Origin: Hyphomicrobium sp.
GTDB taxonomy: Bacteria; Pseudomonadota; Alphaproteobacteria; Rhizobiales; Hyphomicrobiaceae
Assembly (NCBI GenBank): GCA_002928515.1
Contig: PERI01000003.1
Span: 1-64,000, forward strand
Reading direction: 5' to 3'
Length of the DNA stretch: 64,000 nt
Shown: positions 1 through 10,928 of the stretch, piece after piece
Layout of the letters: each line of letters begins with the position of its first letter
Position numbering within the stretch: the stretch's first letter is position 1
Notes under the pieces: generated by a model
Seen by the model: only the letters and a program-made list of their open reading frames with translations
The model's database searches: none
What the model was told of the DNA's origin: nothing
Program-made: the position numbers and the translations under genes

Positions 1-249
1 CAGCTTCACAATCGGTGGAAGTTCGAATTTATTCACGGGGATGCCCTCGGATGGGTCTATCCCGTTCCCGGACCGAGGTTAGCATGGCAGGCGACAAGGT
101 GCATCATCATGAAAAGCGATGACGTCAGGACCAAGCAGGAAGCGCAACAGGCGATTGAAATTGTTTCGGCATGGGCAAGAGGCCAATACTACCGATACGA
201 CGCTGGCGATGCTCCTACGGCGCTGTGCGCTACGTCTCGAAACGAGTGA
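1..249 (+). other. Open reading frame entering from the left window edge (C-terminal part only), hypothetical; part of a degraded accessory region
   Basis: Frame 1 is open from base 1 to a TGA at about 247-249 (QLHNRWKFEFIHGDALGWVYPVPG...MKSDDVRTKQEAQQAIEIVSAWARGQYYRYDAGDAPTALCATSRNE*); start not in window. Confidence 0.25.
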
Positions 250-284
250 CGATAAGCCGAGCACAAAACTGAATTGAGTCATAG

Positions 285-746
285 CTGACGCAGCGCATTC
301 GCCTACGCGCCGAGCGCCGCGCTGGCGAACTTCTCGATCAGATCGAACCGGCGAACGGTAAAAACAATCAACATGCACAAATGAAAAGGCCGGGCGGCCG
401 GGATTTACAGTCGCGCAAGGCAGCCATCGAGAAGGCAGGCATCGGCAAAACCGCCGCTCAAGAAGCCATCTCAATCGCAAGCATTCCGAAGCGGAAATTC
501 GATCAGGCCGTTGAAGGCGCGAACCCGCCAACCGTTACCGACCTTGTGCAGATGGCGGAACCGCCACCCAAGCACAACGCCGAGAACGGTGAGCACGCGC
601 ATGACGTCCGGCATAAGGATCATGGGGAAAAGATTGCCGGTAGTTTGGGGCGAAAAGTTTTAATAAATGAACTCTTGGCAGCCAGTGCCCAAGCAAACTT
701 ATTTGGTGGTCTGAGTGGGGGACCGGGATTATCAGATTTGCAATAA
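285..746 (+). pseudogene. 5'-truncated phage/plasmid-type accessory protein fragment (LTQRIRLRAERRAGELLDQI...GIGKTAAQEAISIASIPKRKFDQAVEGANPPTVTDL)
   Basis: The ORF called from 381 continues in frame upstream to 285, with an AERRAGELL segment typical of mobile-element proteins of this type. It is then interrupted by an in-frame TAG at 282-284 and has no standard start codon before 381. Confidence 0.5.
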
Positions 747-779
747 TGTTATTAAAATCAATTACCTACCGCACTTTAT

Positions 780-869
780 TGGCGGAGGGGGTGGGATTCG
801 AACCCACGGTAGACTTGCGCCTACGCCGGTTTTCAAGACCGGTGCCTTAAACCACTCGGCCACCCCTCC
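780..869 (-). tRNA. tRNA-Ser (anticodon TGA)
   Basis: Reverse complement GGAGGGGTGGCCGAGTGGTTTAAGGCACCGGTCTTGAAAACCGGCGTAGGCGCAAGTCTACCGTGGGTTCGAATCCCACCCCCTCCGCCA: acceptor stem, long variable arm, GGTTCGAATCC T-arm, encoded CCA, TGA anticodon. Confidence 0.96.
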
Positions 870-1090
870 AAACTCGGACATGCAACTTTGAGGCGACATT
901 TTCATGTACGCCAGTTTTGCCTGATCGAAGCGCACGTTCCTAGCTGTTTCGTCGAGAACCCTCAAGGTCTGAACAGCATTTACCGGTCTCTAAGCCAATT
1001 CTGCCATGGTTCAAGCATGCTTGCGCCAAACCGACCGTGTTTATGGGATTTGGCAAGGCGTTGTTGCGTTTTGCGTGAGGCCCGTGGTCC

Positions 1091-2098
1091 GTGGTGTCAA
1101 AACATTTCAGTTGTCCGGTGGCGTTACGCCTCAGTCTTGCTTCGAGCGTAGCTGCTCTGACAGCGGCCTGTTCGCAGTCTTATGATCCTCAGCCTGCGAG
1201 GACGAAAACAGGGCTGATGGTTTCGCGGCCGGCGTTCACCGAGGCCGAATATGGCGTTCGCACCAGCCCACGTGTTGTAAAAGGTCATGGAAAGATCACC
1301 AAGGGCGGTGGCCACTACAAGTTAGGCAGACCTTACAAGGTTGCTGGGCGCTGGTATGTGCCGCGTGAAGATCGCTCCTACGACCGTCAAGGCATCGGGT
1401 CTTGGTATGGTGACGATTTCCACGGTCGAGTGACGGCCAACGGCGAAATTTTCGACATGAACGGGCTGACGGCCGCGCATCCTACATTCCCGCTGCCATC
1501 GTATGCTTACGTGACGAACCTCGATAATGGTCGAAAGGTTTTGGTTCGTGTCAACGATCGCGGGCCTTATGTTGCCGGTCGGATCATCGATCTCTCATAT
1601 GCTTCGGCGCGGGCCATCGGTTATGCCGACAAAGGCAAAGGTCGTGTACGCGTTCAATATGCGGGACGTGCGCCCATGAATGGTGACGATCGGCGCGAAC
1701 GCCAGTTTTTAGCAGAGCAGTCAGGTTCACAACGAAAATTTGTGAATATGCGGCCTCAATCACGCCAGGTCTCCGAGCCGCCGCGTGCATGGTCGCCGAC
1801 AGCATATCGCTCTGGTCATTCGAACGGTGTTGTTTTGCAAAGCCGCCCATCACGCGAACGCCTTCAATCGCAAGGGGCTGCGTATATTCAGGTCGGATTA
1901 TTTCGAGATCTTGAAAACGCCGAAAGGTTGCGGCGTGATCTGGCGCACGTCGGCGCAGTCGAGGTTGCTCCTATGGCTTCGGAAAATGGCCATATCTATC
2001 GCGTGCGTGTCGGACCCATCGATGCGCATGACACTGAGCGAACAGTAGCCACCATATCTCAGCGCGGTGTTTCTGATACGCGTGTCGTTTTTGAATAA
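1091..2098 (+). CDS. rlpA: Septal ring lytic transglycosylase RlpA family lipoprotein (lipobox, double-psi beta barrel, C-terminal SPOR domain)
   Basis: LTAAC lipobox; GIGSWYGDDFHGRVTANGEIFDMNGLTAAHPTFPLPSYAYVTNLDNGRKVLVRVNDRGPY; C-terminal AAYIQVGLF...YRVRVGP SPOR signature. Confidence 0.93.
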   Translation: MVSKHFSCPVALRLSLASSVAALTAACSQSYDPQPARTKTGLMVSRPAFTEAEYGVRTSPRVVKGHGKITKGGGHYKLGRPYKVAGRWYVPREDRSYDRQGIGSWYGDDFHGRVTANGEIFDMNGLTAAHPTFPLPSYAYVTNLDNGRKVLVRVNDRGPYVAGRIIDLSYASARAIGYADKGKGRVRVQYAGRAPMNGDDRRERQFLAEQSGSQRKFVNMRPQSRQVSEPPRAWSPTAYRSGHSNGVVLQSRPSRERLQSQGAAYIQVGLFRDLENAERLRRDLAHVGAVEVAPMASENGHIYRVRVGPIDAHDTERTVATISQRGVSDTRVVFE

Positions 2099-2127
2099 TC
2101 ACAAAGGGTAGTTGCCATAATTGTGAC

Positions 2128-3417
2128 GTGTTGCAGGACGTTGACCCACACTATGGGGCGCGCGTACTGTATCGCATGGCACCTCGATTACTTTTTCATT
2201 CTCAGCTTATTTTGTTGCGTCGGCTCATTCGACGGCAGCGAGTCTCGCGCAACTTTACCATGCTCGCCGCTTTGGTTTTGAGCTTGGGAATTGCGACTCA
2301 AAGCGTTGCAGGCGGTGCTGCTCCGACGGGCTATGTCACAGTCGCGCCGCGCGCGATCCTCATCGACGCTGCATCCGGTGCGATCCTTTATCAAAAGAAC
2401 GCTGACGATCTCGCGCCGCCTGCGAGCATGAGCAAGCTGATGACGCTGGCCGTGCTGTTCAAAGCGATGAAGGATGGACAGATCAAGCCGACCGATGAAA
2501 TCGTCATGAGCGTCAACGCATGGCGCAAGGGTGGGGCACCATCCGGAACATCTGCGATGTTTGTTCCTGTCAACACCAAGGCCCGTGTCGATGAACTCAT
2601 CCGCGGTATTGCTATTCAATCTGGCAACGATGCTGCGATGGCTATTGCCGAGGGGATGAGCGGTAGTGAAGCCAATTTTGCAAAGTTGATGACTGACGAA
2701 GCGCGCCGCATCGGGTTGGAAAAATCAACATTTGCGAATGCGACTGGTCTGGATCATCCGCAGCATTTGATGACGGCACGTGAGTTGGCGGTATTGGCGC
2801 GCCATTTGATTGCTGAATATCCCGATCAGTATCCGGTCTTTGCCGAGCGCGAATTTCTCTATCGGAAGCATAAATTTTTTAATCGCAATCCGCTTTTGTC
2901 GGCTGGCATTGGCGTTGATGGATTAAAAACAGGTCATACCAGAGATTCTGGATATGGATTGGTCGCATCTGCCGTGCGTGATGGGCGTCGCTTGATCGCT
3001 GTTCTGTCCGGTGCAGAGACTGAGACGCAACGTAAGAACGATGCCATTAAGCTCTTGGAATGGGGATTTACCGCGATCAGCGACGTCAAAATATTCGATG
3101 ATGCTGAGATTATCGGGCATGCGCGTGTCTGGGGCGGGCAAAGTATGTATGTGCCGTTGACCGGTAAGGGTGACGTGACGATTGCGCTTCCGAAGCTTCC
3201 GACCAATCAACGGCTTTCAGCCGAGATTGTCTATGTTGCCCCTCTGAAACCGCCGGTTAAACGCGGCGATCAGGTTGCCACATTGCGGGTGACTAGTACA
3301 TCCAGCGCCAGTTCGGAAATTCCGCTATATGCGGCTGAAGATGTCGAGCCGGCGGGCACCGTGCGACGAGGACTTGATTCCCTGATGCTCATGGCATTAC
3401 GGCGTCTGGCGCTTTAG
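2128..3417 (+). CDS. D-alanyl-D-alanine carboxypeptidase (DacF/DacC-type PBP5/6)
   Basis: PPASMSKLMT (SxxK), SGNDAAMAIAE (SxN), DGLKTGHT (KTG) motifs. The true start is probably downstream of 2128. Confidence 0.93.
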   Translation: MLQDVDPHYGARVLYRMAPRLLFHSQLILLRRLIRRQRVSRNFTMLAALVLSLGIATQSVAGGAAPTGYVTVAPRAILIDAASGAILYQKNADDLAPPASMSKLMTLAVLFKAMKDGQIKPTDEIVMSVNAWRKGGAPSGTSAMFVPVNTKARVDELIRGIAIQSGNDAAMAIAEGMSGSEANFAKLMTDEARRIGLEKSTFANATGLDHPQHLMTARELAVLARHLIAEYPDQYPVFAEREFLYRKHKFFNRNPLLSAGIGVDGLKTGHTRDSGYGLVASAVRDGRRLIAVLSGAETETQRKNDAIKLLEWGFTAISDVKIFDDAEIIGHARVWGGQSMYVPLTGKGDVTIALPKLPTNQRLSAEIVYVAPLKPPVKRGDQVATLRVTSTSSASSEIPLYAAEDVEPAGTVRRGLDSLMLMALRRLAL

Positions 3418-3482
3418 ACTGCCTACTCTATGACGGATGATCATTTGCTATATCGCACGTGCGAGGCAGCGAGGGGCTAGGT

Positions 3483-4112
3483 ATGGCGCGTGGACGTTTT
3501 ATTACATTCGAAGGCGGTGAAGGTGCTGGAAAATCGACCCAGGCCAAGCGGCTATCGCACCGGCTAGAAGGTGCTGGAATTGCCACGCTGATCACGCGCG
3601 AGCCAGGTGGAACTGTGCTGGGCGAAGATATTCGTAATCTGATCCTTAAAGATCGCCCGCAAGATCCTCTGACAGAATTGTTGTTATTTGCTGCTGCACG
3701 CGCCGAACATATGACAGCGGTTATTCGCCCTGCATTGGACGAGGGGACCTGGGTGATTTCGGATCGCTTCATCGATTCAACCCGTGTCTATCAAGGTCAT
3801 CTGTATGGCATCGAGCCTGAACTGATCGCGCAGTTGGAGCGCTACACGGTGGCTGCCGACTTGCCGGATCTTACGCTGATCCTCGATCTGCCCGCAGAGG
3901 AAGGCTTGGCACGCGCAGAATTGCGCGGAACGCTATCGCGTTATGATGCAGAGCGTTTGGAAACCCATGAAGCGTTACGGGAAGGTTTCTTGGAAATTGC
4001 CAACCGCGAGCCGTCGCGGTGTATTTTAATCGATGGCAATCTCGCTGAGGAAAGTGTTGAGACCGCCGTGTGGCAAGCCGTGAGCGATCGTTTATTGTCA
4101 ATGGTGTTGTGA
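3483..4112 (+). CDS. tmk: dTMP kinase
   Basis: RGRFITFEGGEGAGKSTQAKRL P-loop; TREPGGT; DRFIDSTRVYQG. Confidence 0.95.
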   Translation: MARGRFITFEGGEGAGKSTQAKRLSHRLEGAGIATLITREPGGTVLGEDIRNLILKDRPQDPLTELLLFAAARAEHMTAVIRPALDEGTWVISDRFIDSTRVYQGHLYGIEPELIAQLERYTVAADLPDLTLILDLPAEEGLARAELRGTLSRYDAERLETHEALREGFLEIANREPSRCILIDGNLAEESVETAVWQAVSDRLLSMVL

Positions 4113-5233
4113 TGGCGCGCGCCACACTGATTGCTGATACCGAAGCTGCGCCAGAGGCCGATCGTCTTGAAGGTTTTGCGCATCCGCGTGAAACGGCTGT
4201 CGTTTATGGTCATGGCGAAGCAGAACAGACTTTTTGGGCCGCACTCAAATCAGAAAAAATGCATCATGCGTGGTTGGTGACGGGTGCAACAGGCATCGGT
4301 AAGGCAACCCTGGCTTATCGGTTTGCACGTGCCGCCTTAGCGCGACCGGATGATCGTGATTTATTCGGAGATGGTCTCGATGTATCTCCTGAGAGTGGCA
4401 CTTATCGTCAAGTGACGGTCCTCTCGCATCCAGGTCTCTTGTTGCTACGTCGAAGTTACGATCAGAAGTCGAAACGCTTTTCACAGTCGATCGCGGTCGA
4501 TGAGGTGCGACGCTTGAAATCGTTTCTGGCGCTCAGTGCTGAGGAAGGTAGCCGTCGCGTTGTCATCGTCGATAGCGCCGACGATCTCAACATCAACGCT
4601 GCGAATGCGCTGTTAAAATCACTCGAAGAGCCGCCGTCTCGTAGCATATTTCTGATTTTGTCAGCATCGCCAGGACGGCTGCTGCCGACGATCCGCTCGC
4701 GCTGCCGCACCCTTACACTCGCGCCGCTCAACGAGGATGATCTCCAGCGCGCGGTGCGTGCTGCGCTTCAGGCCGCAAACAAGGATGAGCCAAGACCGGA
4801 GGATTGGCGCGCATTGCAGCGTATGTCTGGTGGCAGCGTTCGACGCGCACTTGAATTCATTCAAGGCGGTGGGTTCCAGCTTCAGGCCCGGATCGACAAG
4901 ATTTTTTCACTTCTGCCACGTGTCGATGGTCGAGCCGCGCATATGTTGGCAGATGAGGTGCAGGGGGCTGCGAACGAGCAGAAATTCTGGTTGTTCACTG
5001 AGCTGTTCCAGGAAACGCTGGCACGACTGATTAGGGCAGAGGCGACGGGGCAAGGGCATGCTGATGATGTCGCGCTGGCACAAAGGCTGATCGGACCTGC
5101 GCGGCTTGCCAGCTTCGCTGAGCTATGGGAAACACTGGCGCGAAACAGAGCCGAAGTTCTTGCTCTCAATCTCGATCGTAAAGCTCTGATATTAGCGAGC
5201 CTGTCGCAACTCGAAGCGGCATGTCGTGGCTAA
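4112..5233 (+). CDS. holB: DNA polymerase III subunit delta'
   Basis: [63 protein letters not shown]; position after tmk. Confidence 0.93.
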   Translation: MARATLIADTEAAPEADRLEGFAHPRETAVVYGHGEAEQTFWAALKSEKMHHAWLVTGATGIGKATLAYRFARAALARPDDRDLFGDGLDVSPESGTYRQVTVLSHPGLLLLRRSYDQKSKRFSQSIAVDEVRRLKSFLALSAEEGSRRVVIVDSADDLNINAANALLKSLEEPPSRSIFLILSASPGRLLPTIRSRCRTLTLAPLNEDDLQRAVRAALQAANKDEPRPEDWRALQRMSGGSVRRALEFIQGGGFQLQARIDKIFSLLPRVDGRAAHMLADEVQGAANEQKFWLFTELFQETLARLIRAEATGQGHADDVALAQRLIGPARLASFAELWETLARNRAEVLALNLDRKALILASLSQLEAACRG

Positions 5234-6864
5234 TTCTCGCGGCGAAGACACGAAGGACTATCCCTGCCTTGGCTGACAAATTCTACATCACGACAGCGAT
5301 TTCTTATCCCAATGGCGTGCCGCACATCGGTCATGCCTATGAGGCGATCGCCACAGATTGCATTGCTCGTTTTGAACGGCTGGATGGCAAAGACGTTTTC
5401 TTTTTGACGGGAACCGACGAACACGGCTTGAAAATGAAACAGACGGCAGCAGCAGAGGGCATCGCGCCGCAAGCTCTGGCCGATAAAAATGCGGCGCGCT
5501 TTGTTGAACTCGCAGCGACGCTGGGACTTTCCAACGACGATTTTATTCGCACGACGGAAGCGCGCCATTACGAGGCGTGTGCTGAAATCTGGCGCCGAAT
5601 GGAAAAGTCCGGCGACATTTTCTTGAAAAAGTATGGTGGTTGGTACTCTGTTCGCGATGAGACGTATTACAAAGAAAACGAGACAGAGGTTCGCGACGGA
5701 CTTCGCGTTGCTATTCCCACCGGCACGCCGGTCGATTGGAACGAGGAAGAAACGTATTTCTTTCGGCTGTCTGCCTATCAGGACAAGCTACTCGCCCATT
5801 ACGCAAGCCATCCTGATTTTATTCTACCGCCTGAGCGGCGCAACGAAGTCGTCAGCTTCGTCACCATGGGTCTTGAAGATCTATCAATTTCTCGCACGAC
5901 ACTCGATTGGGGTATCCCGGTTCCGGGTGCGGCCGGGCACGTCATGTACGTGTGGGTCGATGCGCTCACGAACTATCTGACGGCCACAGGTTTGCTCAAT
6001 GGTGATGGCGCGCGTGCTGGCTATTGGCCCGCCGACGTTCACGTCATCGGCAAAGACATTGTGCGTTTTCATGCCATCTATTGGCCTGCCTTTTTGATGA
6101 GTGCCGGGCTGCCACTTCCCAAGCGCGTGTTCGGTCACGGGTTTGTGCTGAACAAGGGAGAAAAAATGTCGAAGTCGGTCGGCAATGTCGTCGATCCCTT
6201 CGATCTCGTTGCTGCCTATGGGCGCGATCAAATTCGTTATTTCTTTCTGCGCGAGGTGATGTTCGGGCAGGACGGCAATTATTCTCCTGAAGCGATTGCC
6301 AATCGCATCAACGCAGACTTGGCTAATAATCTGGGCAATCTCGCACAGCGTTCGTTGTCGATGATCTTCAAAAATTGCGACGGCAAAATTCCTGAGCCTG
6401 GTGCTTTCACGCCAGAGGATCAGTCGTTATTGGCAGCAACCGATGCGATATACGCAACTGCGCGCAGCGAGATGGATCGACAGGCCATCACGCGCTATCT
6501 CGATGCCGTGTGGACAGTCATAGCGGACGCCAATCGCTATTTCGCGGCTGAAGAGCCGTGGGCCAAAAAGAAGACCGATCCTGAACGTATGAATACCATT
6601 CTGTATGTCACGGCCGAATGTGTGCGGCAGTTTGCTATTTTGGTGCAACCGGCGATGCCTGAGCTTACTGAAAAGCTGCTCGATTTACTCGCGGTCGATG
6701 CTCGCCATCGCAGCTTCGCATCGCTTGGCGATGCGAGTCGCTTGACGCCCGATACGCTGATCCCTGAGCCGCAAGGCGTGTTTCCGCGCTATGTCGATCC
6801 GTCAGAAGCTGCGGCTTCGGCTGGAGCTGCAAAACCTTCGGGACAGAAGAAGGGCAAATCGTAA
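5221..6864 (+). CDS. metG: Methionine--tRNA ligase
   Basis: [38 protein letters not shown] (KMSKS); the real start may be the TTG near 5269. Confidence 0.96.
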   Translation: MSWLILAAKTRRTIPALADKFYITTAISYPNGVPHIGHAYEAIATDCIARFERLDGKDVFFLTGTDEHGLKMKQTAAAEGIAPQALADKNAARFVELAATLGLSNDDFIRTTEARHYEACAEIWRRMEKSGDIFLKKYGGWYSVRDETYYKENETEVRDGLRVAIPTGTPVDWNEEETYFFRLSAYQDKLLAHYASHPDFILPPERRNEVVSFVTMGLEDLSISRTTLDWGIPVPGAAGHVMYVWVDALTNYLTATGLLNGDGARAGYWPADVHVIGKDIVRFHAIYWPAFLMSAGLPLPKRVFGHGFVLNKGEKMSKSVGNVVDPFDLVAAYGRDQIRYFFLREVMFGQDGNYSPEAIANRINADLANNLGNLAQRSLSMIFKNCDGKIPEPGAFTPEDQSLLAATDAIYATARSEMDRQAITRYLDAVWTVIADANRYFAAEEPWAKKKTDPERMNTILYVTAECVRQFAILVQPAMPELTEKLLDLLAVDARHRSFASLGDASRLTPDTLIPEPQGVFPRYVDPSEAAASAGAAKPSGQKKGKS

Positions 6865-6891
6865 GCGCATCGCCTTTGAGTTGAGATCACC

Positions 6892-7716
6892 ATGCTTGTC
6901 GATCACCATTGCCATTTGGATTTTCCGCAGTTCGAAACAGACTTCGATAGCGTGATCCGCCGTGCCCATGGGAACGGCGTCGGCATGATGGTGACAATTT
7001 CTACGCGCATCCGTCAATTCGAGCGCGTGCTCGCCGTCGCTGAACGAAGTGACAGCGTTTATTGTTCGGTCGGTACGCATCCTCACAACGCGGATGAAGA
7101 GCGTGGAATAGCGACCGAAGAGATTGTGCGCATGTCGCACCACCCCAAGGTCGTGGCCATTGGCGAAGCGGGCCTCGATTATTTTTATAAGCGGTCATCG
7201 CCAGAAGCGCAGGCTGAGGGGTTTCGTCGGCATATTGCAGCGGCGCGTGAAACCGGCCTTCCGCTCGAAATCCATACGCGGGATGCTGACGCCGATACGC
7301 TTGCCATTCTTGAAGACGAGCACGCTAAGGGCGCATTTCCGGCTGTGCTGCATTGCTTCACAGGCGGGCGCGAATTGGCGATGCGCGCTGTTGAGCTTGG
7401 ACTTTACGTGTCATTTTCAGGTGTCATCACGTTCAAGAAATCTGAAGCGCTGCGCGAGATCGCGCGCGAAGTTCCCACTGATCGGCTTTTGGTCGAGACC
7501 GATGCGCCATTTCTGGCACCTGATCCTTTTCGCGGCAAACCCAATGAGCCATCGTATGTGATGCACACGGCGGCTGCACTCGCCGATATCAAAGGCGTTT
7601 CGCTTGCCGATATCAGCACTGCCACGACCGATAATTTTTTTAGGCTCTATACCAAAGCAAATCGTGGGTTGATGTTTGCAGCTGGCCCGAACGGCGGGGG
7701 CGTTGCTGCCGCATGA
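6892..7716 (+). CDS. tatD: TatD family metal-dependent hydrolase/DNase
   Basis: MLVDHHCHLDFPQF; AIGEAGLDYFY; LPLEIHTRDA; LLVETDAPFLAP. Confidence 0.93.
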   Translation: MLVDHHCHLDFPQFETDFDSVIRRAHGNGVGMMVTISTRIRQFERVLAVAERSDSVYCSVGTHPHNADEERGIATEEIVRMSHHPKVVAIGEAGLDYFYKRSSPEAQAEGFRRHIAAARETGLPLEIHTRDADADTLAILEDEHAKGAFPAVLHCFTGGRELAMRAVELGLYVSFSGVITFKKSEALREIAREVPTDRLLVETDAPFLAPDPFRGKPNEPSYVMHTAAALADIKGVSLADISTATTDNFFRLYTKANRGLMFAAGPNGGGVAAA

Positions 7717-8510
7717 GTTATCGCTTCACGATTTTGGGATGTGGGTCATCCGGTGGCGTGCCGCGTATCGGTATGACGTGGGGTGCATGCGACCCCGACA
7801 ATCCAAAAAATCGCAGGCTGCGTTGTTCGGCACTTTTTGAAAAGTTTGCTAACGGCGATTGCACGTCGGTTTTGGTCGATACGTCACCGGATTTTCGGCA
7901 GCAAATTTTGTCGGTTCGGTTGATGGCCTTGGACGGGGTGCTTTATACGCACGATCATGCCGACCATACACACGGCATCGACGATTTGCGTATGGTCGCT
8001 TTTGCGATGAAGAAACGGATCGATGTCTATTTCGATCATGCCACCGGAAAGAGTTTGAAAGAACGCTTTGCTTACTGTTTCCAAACGCCTGAGGGTTCTA
8101 GCTATCGTCCGATCTTGAATGGCTTTGAGATCGACGGCGTTGCGCCGGTTGCGATCCATGGGCCAGGGGGATTATTGACCGCGACGCCCATTTTGCAGAA
8201 GCACGGCGATATGACATCGCTGGGCTATCGCGTCGGCAACCTCGCTTACTCACCTGATATCAGCAACATTCCTGAATCGTCAGTGCCGTTGCTCAGCGGT
8301 CTCGATGTTTGGGTGGTCGATGCGTTGCGTTACACGCCGCATGAAAGCCACTTCAGCGTGAAGCAAGCCTTAGCTTGGGTGGAGCGGTTGAAGCCTAAGC
8401 GCACGATCCTCACGCATATGACCAGCGAACTCGATTACGAGACGCTGCGGCGCGAGTTGCCAGAGACCGTTGAGCCCGCTTACGATGGGATGCAGATCAC
8501 TTTTAGCTAA
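7713..8510 (+). CDS. MBL-fold metallo-hydrolase (PhnP/RNase Z-like)
   Basis: TILGCGSSGGVPRIG; VLYTHDHADHTHGIDDLR; overlaps the tatD stop. Confidence 0.9.
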   Translation: MSYRFTILGCGSSGGVPRIGMTWGACDPDNPKNRRLRCSALFEKFANGDCTSVLVDTSPDFRQQILSVRLMALDGVLYTHDHADHTHGIDDLRMVAFAMKKRIDVYFDHATGKSLKERFAYCFQTPEGSSYRPILNGFEIDGVAPVAIHGPGGLLTATPILQKHGDMTSLGYRVGNLAYSPDISNIPESSVPLLSGLDVWVVDALRYTPHESHFSVKQALAWVERLKPKRTILTHMTSELDYETLRRELPETVEPAYDGMQITFS

Positions 8511-8543
8511 GATATGGGATTGGCAATCGGCTCGCCGATCATC

Positions 8544-9308
8544 TCACGCATCGGCCGACAGTTTGTCGGTCGAGGATTGTTGCGCATTGGCATCCGCGTC
8601 ACGCCACTCGCGATAATTGATAATCTCGCCGTTGCGTTTGCATGCGGAGGACGCCAGTTCGAGGAACATGGGCACAAGTTCCTCGGGGGCAGGCAATGTC
8701 ATCGCATCTTCGCCGGGGAACGCTTTAGCGCGCATACCAGTACGGACCGCGCCCGGATTGATAAGGTTGGCGCGCACGTTTGTCGATTCCAGTTCCGCGG
8801 CCCAGGTTTTGACTAATGCTTCAAGGCCAGCCTTTGATGCGGCATACGGACCCCAATACGCGTATTTTCCGCTGGCTGCGCCTGATGTCAAAAAGATCGC
8901 ACGGCCCCCATCGGACTGCTTGAGCAATGGCTCAAGGGTGCGGATCAGGCGCCAATTGGCTGTCAGATTGATATCGATGGTTGTGACAAAACCATCTTCG
9001 GTCACGTGGCCGAGTGGCGAAAGTGGGCCGAGAATGCCCGCATTCGCGACCAGAATATCGATGTGCTTCCAGCGCTGAAATAGCGTTGGGCCTAACTGAT
9101 CGACGCGGTCACCTTTTTTGAGATCGAGTTGCAGGAGTGTCGCCGAACCGCCGGCGTTTTGAATTTCGTCATCCAAGGCTTCAAGCGCGGCTAATGACCG
9201 AGCGGTGATAATAACGTGCGCACCTGCTTTCGCTAGGCCGAGCGCTACGGCACGGCCGATGCCTCGTGAAGCGCCCGTGACAAGAGCAATACGTCCCTTA
9301 AGAGACAT
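8544..9308 (-). CDS. SDR family NAD(P)-dependent oxidoreductase
   Basis: GRIALVTGASRGIGRAVALGLA; NAGILGPLSP; YAASKAGLEALVKTWAAE. Confidence 0.92.
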   Translation of the reverse strand: MSLKGRIALVTGASRGIGRAVALGLAKAGAHVIITARSLAALEALDDEIQNAGGSATLLQLDLKKGDRVDQLGPTLFQRWKHIDILVANAGILGPLSPLGHVTEDGFVTTIDINLTANWRLIRTLEPLLKQSDGGRAIFLTSGAASGKYAYWGPYAASKAGLEALVKTWAAELESTNVRANLINPGAVRTGMRAKAFPGEDAMTLPAPEELVPMFLELASSACKRNGEIINYREWRDADANAQQSSTDKLSADA

Positions 9309-9346
9309 CTCCGACATCGAGCGTTGCACCTCTGAACGACGCACTG

Positions 9347-10840
9347 TCAGCCAACTTCAGCTAGAAGCGAGAGTTGGCGCGGTGCGCCCTCGCCATTTTG
9401 GTCTGTCAATTCGGTCGGATAATCGCCCGTGAAGCAATGATCTGTGAATTGCGGGCTGCGCGCGTCACGTCCTTCGAGGCCGATGGATCGATAAATCCCA
9501 TCGACCGAGAGGAATGCGAGGCTGTCGGCTTCCATAAATTCACGCATTTGATCGAGCGTCATGTTGGCGGCGAGCAGATCTTTTTTGCGCGGTGTGTCGA
9601 TGCCGTAAAAATCAGGGTGGGTAATGGGTGGAGATGAAATCCGCATATGGACTTCGCGCGCGCCGGCATCGCGAATGAGCTGAACGATTTTTTTCGACGT
9701 CGTGCCGCGCACAACACTGTCATCGACGAGCAGCACGCGTTTGTTCTTGAGTACGCTGGAGTTGGCGGAATGTTTGAGTTTGACGCCGAGCTGGCGAATG
9801 CGCTGTTCGGGCTCGATGAAGGTGCGCCCCACGTAATGATTTCGGATGATGCCGAGTTCGAACGGAATACCGCTTTGTTGGCTGAACCCGATGGCGGCTG
9901 GTACGCCGGAGTCTGGGATCGGCACGATAACATCGACATCGGCTGGCGCCTCACGCGCGAGTTCTGCGCCCATCTGTTTGCGAATTTCGTAAACCGTGCG
10001 ACCGCCGACAATCGAATCTGGCCGCGAGAAATAGATGTACTCGAAGATGCATGGGCGCGCGGCCCGTCGCGGGAACGGACGATGGCTTTCAAGGCCGCCA
10101 TTGGTGATAACGACGACTTCGCCATTTTCAACTTCGCGTAAAAATTCTGCGCCGACCATATCGAGCGCGCAGGTTTCAGACGCTAGAACGTAAGAGTTGC
10201 CAAGCCGTCCAATGACGAGCGGGCGGATGCCGACGGGGTCGCGCGCGCCGATCATCATATCGTTGGTCAAGCAGACGAGGGCGAACGAGCCTTCGACTTG
10301 GCGGATGGCATCGACGAAGCGTTCGACGACACGGCGCTTCTTCGAGCGTGACAGTAAATGCAGAATGACTTCTGTGTCGGATGTCGATTGGCAGATCGCG
10401 CCAGATGAAATCAGATCGTTGCGCAACGTCAGCGCATTGGTGAGATTGCCGTTGTGGGCGACGGCAAAGCCGCCTGTATCGATATCGCAAAAGAGTGGTT
10501 GCACGTTGCGGATCAGCGGATCGCCGGTCGTCGAGTAGCGATTGTGGCCGATAGCCATATTGCCTTTGAGGCGTGCCAAGACATCTGCTTTAGAGAAGTT
10601 GTCGCCGACGAGGCCCATGCGACGCTCAGAATGAAATTGGCGCCCGTCGTAAGTACAAATGCCGGATGCTTCTTGTCCGCGATGTTGAAGGGCATGAAGG
10701 CCCAGCGCCGTAATGGCAGCCGCATCGGGATGATCGAAAATTCCGAACACACCGCATTCTTCGCGCAATCGGTCGTCACCAAATCGGGTGAACGTTAGAC
10801 CGTCGATCGTCATCGTGTTGTTCGAAGGGATCATGGCCAT
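9347..10840 (-). CDS. purF: Amidophosphoribosyltransferase
   Basis: EECGVFGIFDHPDAA; LHALQHRGQEASGI; VLLVDDSVVRGTTSKKIVQL (PRPP motif). Start placed at MAMIPSNN. Confidence 0.95.
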   Translation of the reverse strand: MAMIPSNNTMTIDGLTFTRFGDDRLREECGVFGIFDHPDAAAITALGLHALQHRGQEASGICTYDGRQFHSERRMGLVGDNFSKADVLARLKGNMAIGHNRYSTTGDPLIRNVQPLFCDIDTGGFAVAHNGNLTNALTLRNDLISSGAICQSTSDTEVILHLLSRSKKRRVVERFVDAIRQVEGSFALVCLTNDMMIGARDPVGIRPLVIGRLGNSYVLASETCALDMVGAEFLREVENGEVVVITNGGLESHRPFPRRAARPCIFEYIYFSRPDSIVGGRTVYEIRKQMGAELAREAPADVDVIVPIPDSGVPAAIGFSQQSGIPFELGIIRNHYVGRTFIEPEQRIRQLGVKLKHSANSSVLKNKRVLLVDDSVVRGTTSKKIVQLIRDAGAREVHMRISSPPITHPDFYGIDTPRKKDLLAANMTLDQMREFMEADSLAFLSVDGIYRSIGLEGRDARSPQFTDHCFTGDYPTELTDQNGEGAPRQLSLLAEVG

Positions 10841-10928
10841 CTCCCGCGTTCGAGCCGGTCGTAACCGTCCGGGTGCCGCCCCGGATGTGGGTACGAAGGT
10901 GTGCATCAACGCAAACCTGACGGCCTCG

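Noticed and set aside
79-531. 150-aa minus-strand ORF at the left edge
   Set aside because: Arg/Ser/Cys-rich composition, no domain-like pattern, antisense to the protein-like plus-strand fragment.
762-965. Minus-strand ORF with ...GGVAEWFKAPVLKTGVGASLPWVRIPPPPP...
   Set aside because: This is the tRNA-Ser gene read as protein, a well-known annotation artefact.
8555-8570. CCGACA-GTT-TGTCGG-type inverted repeat near the SDR 3' end
   Set aside because: Short stem inside the coding 3' end with no U-tract; compatible with chance.
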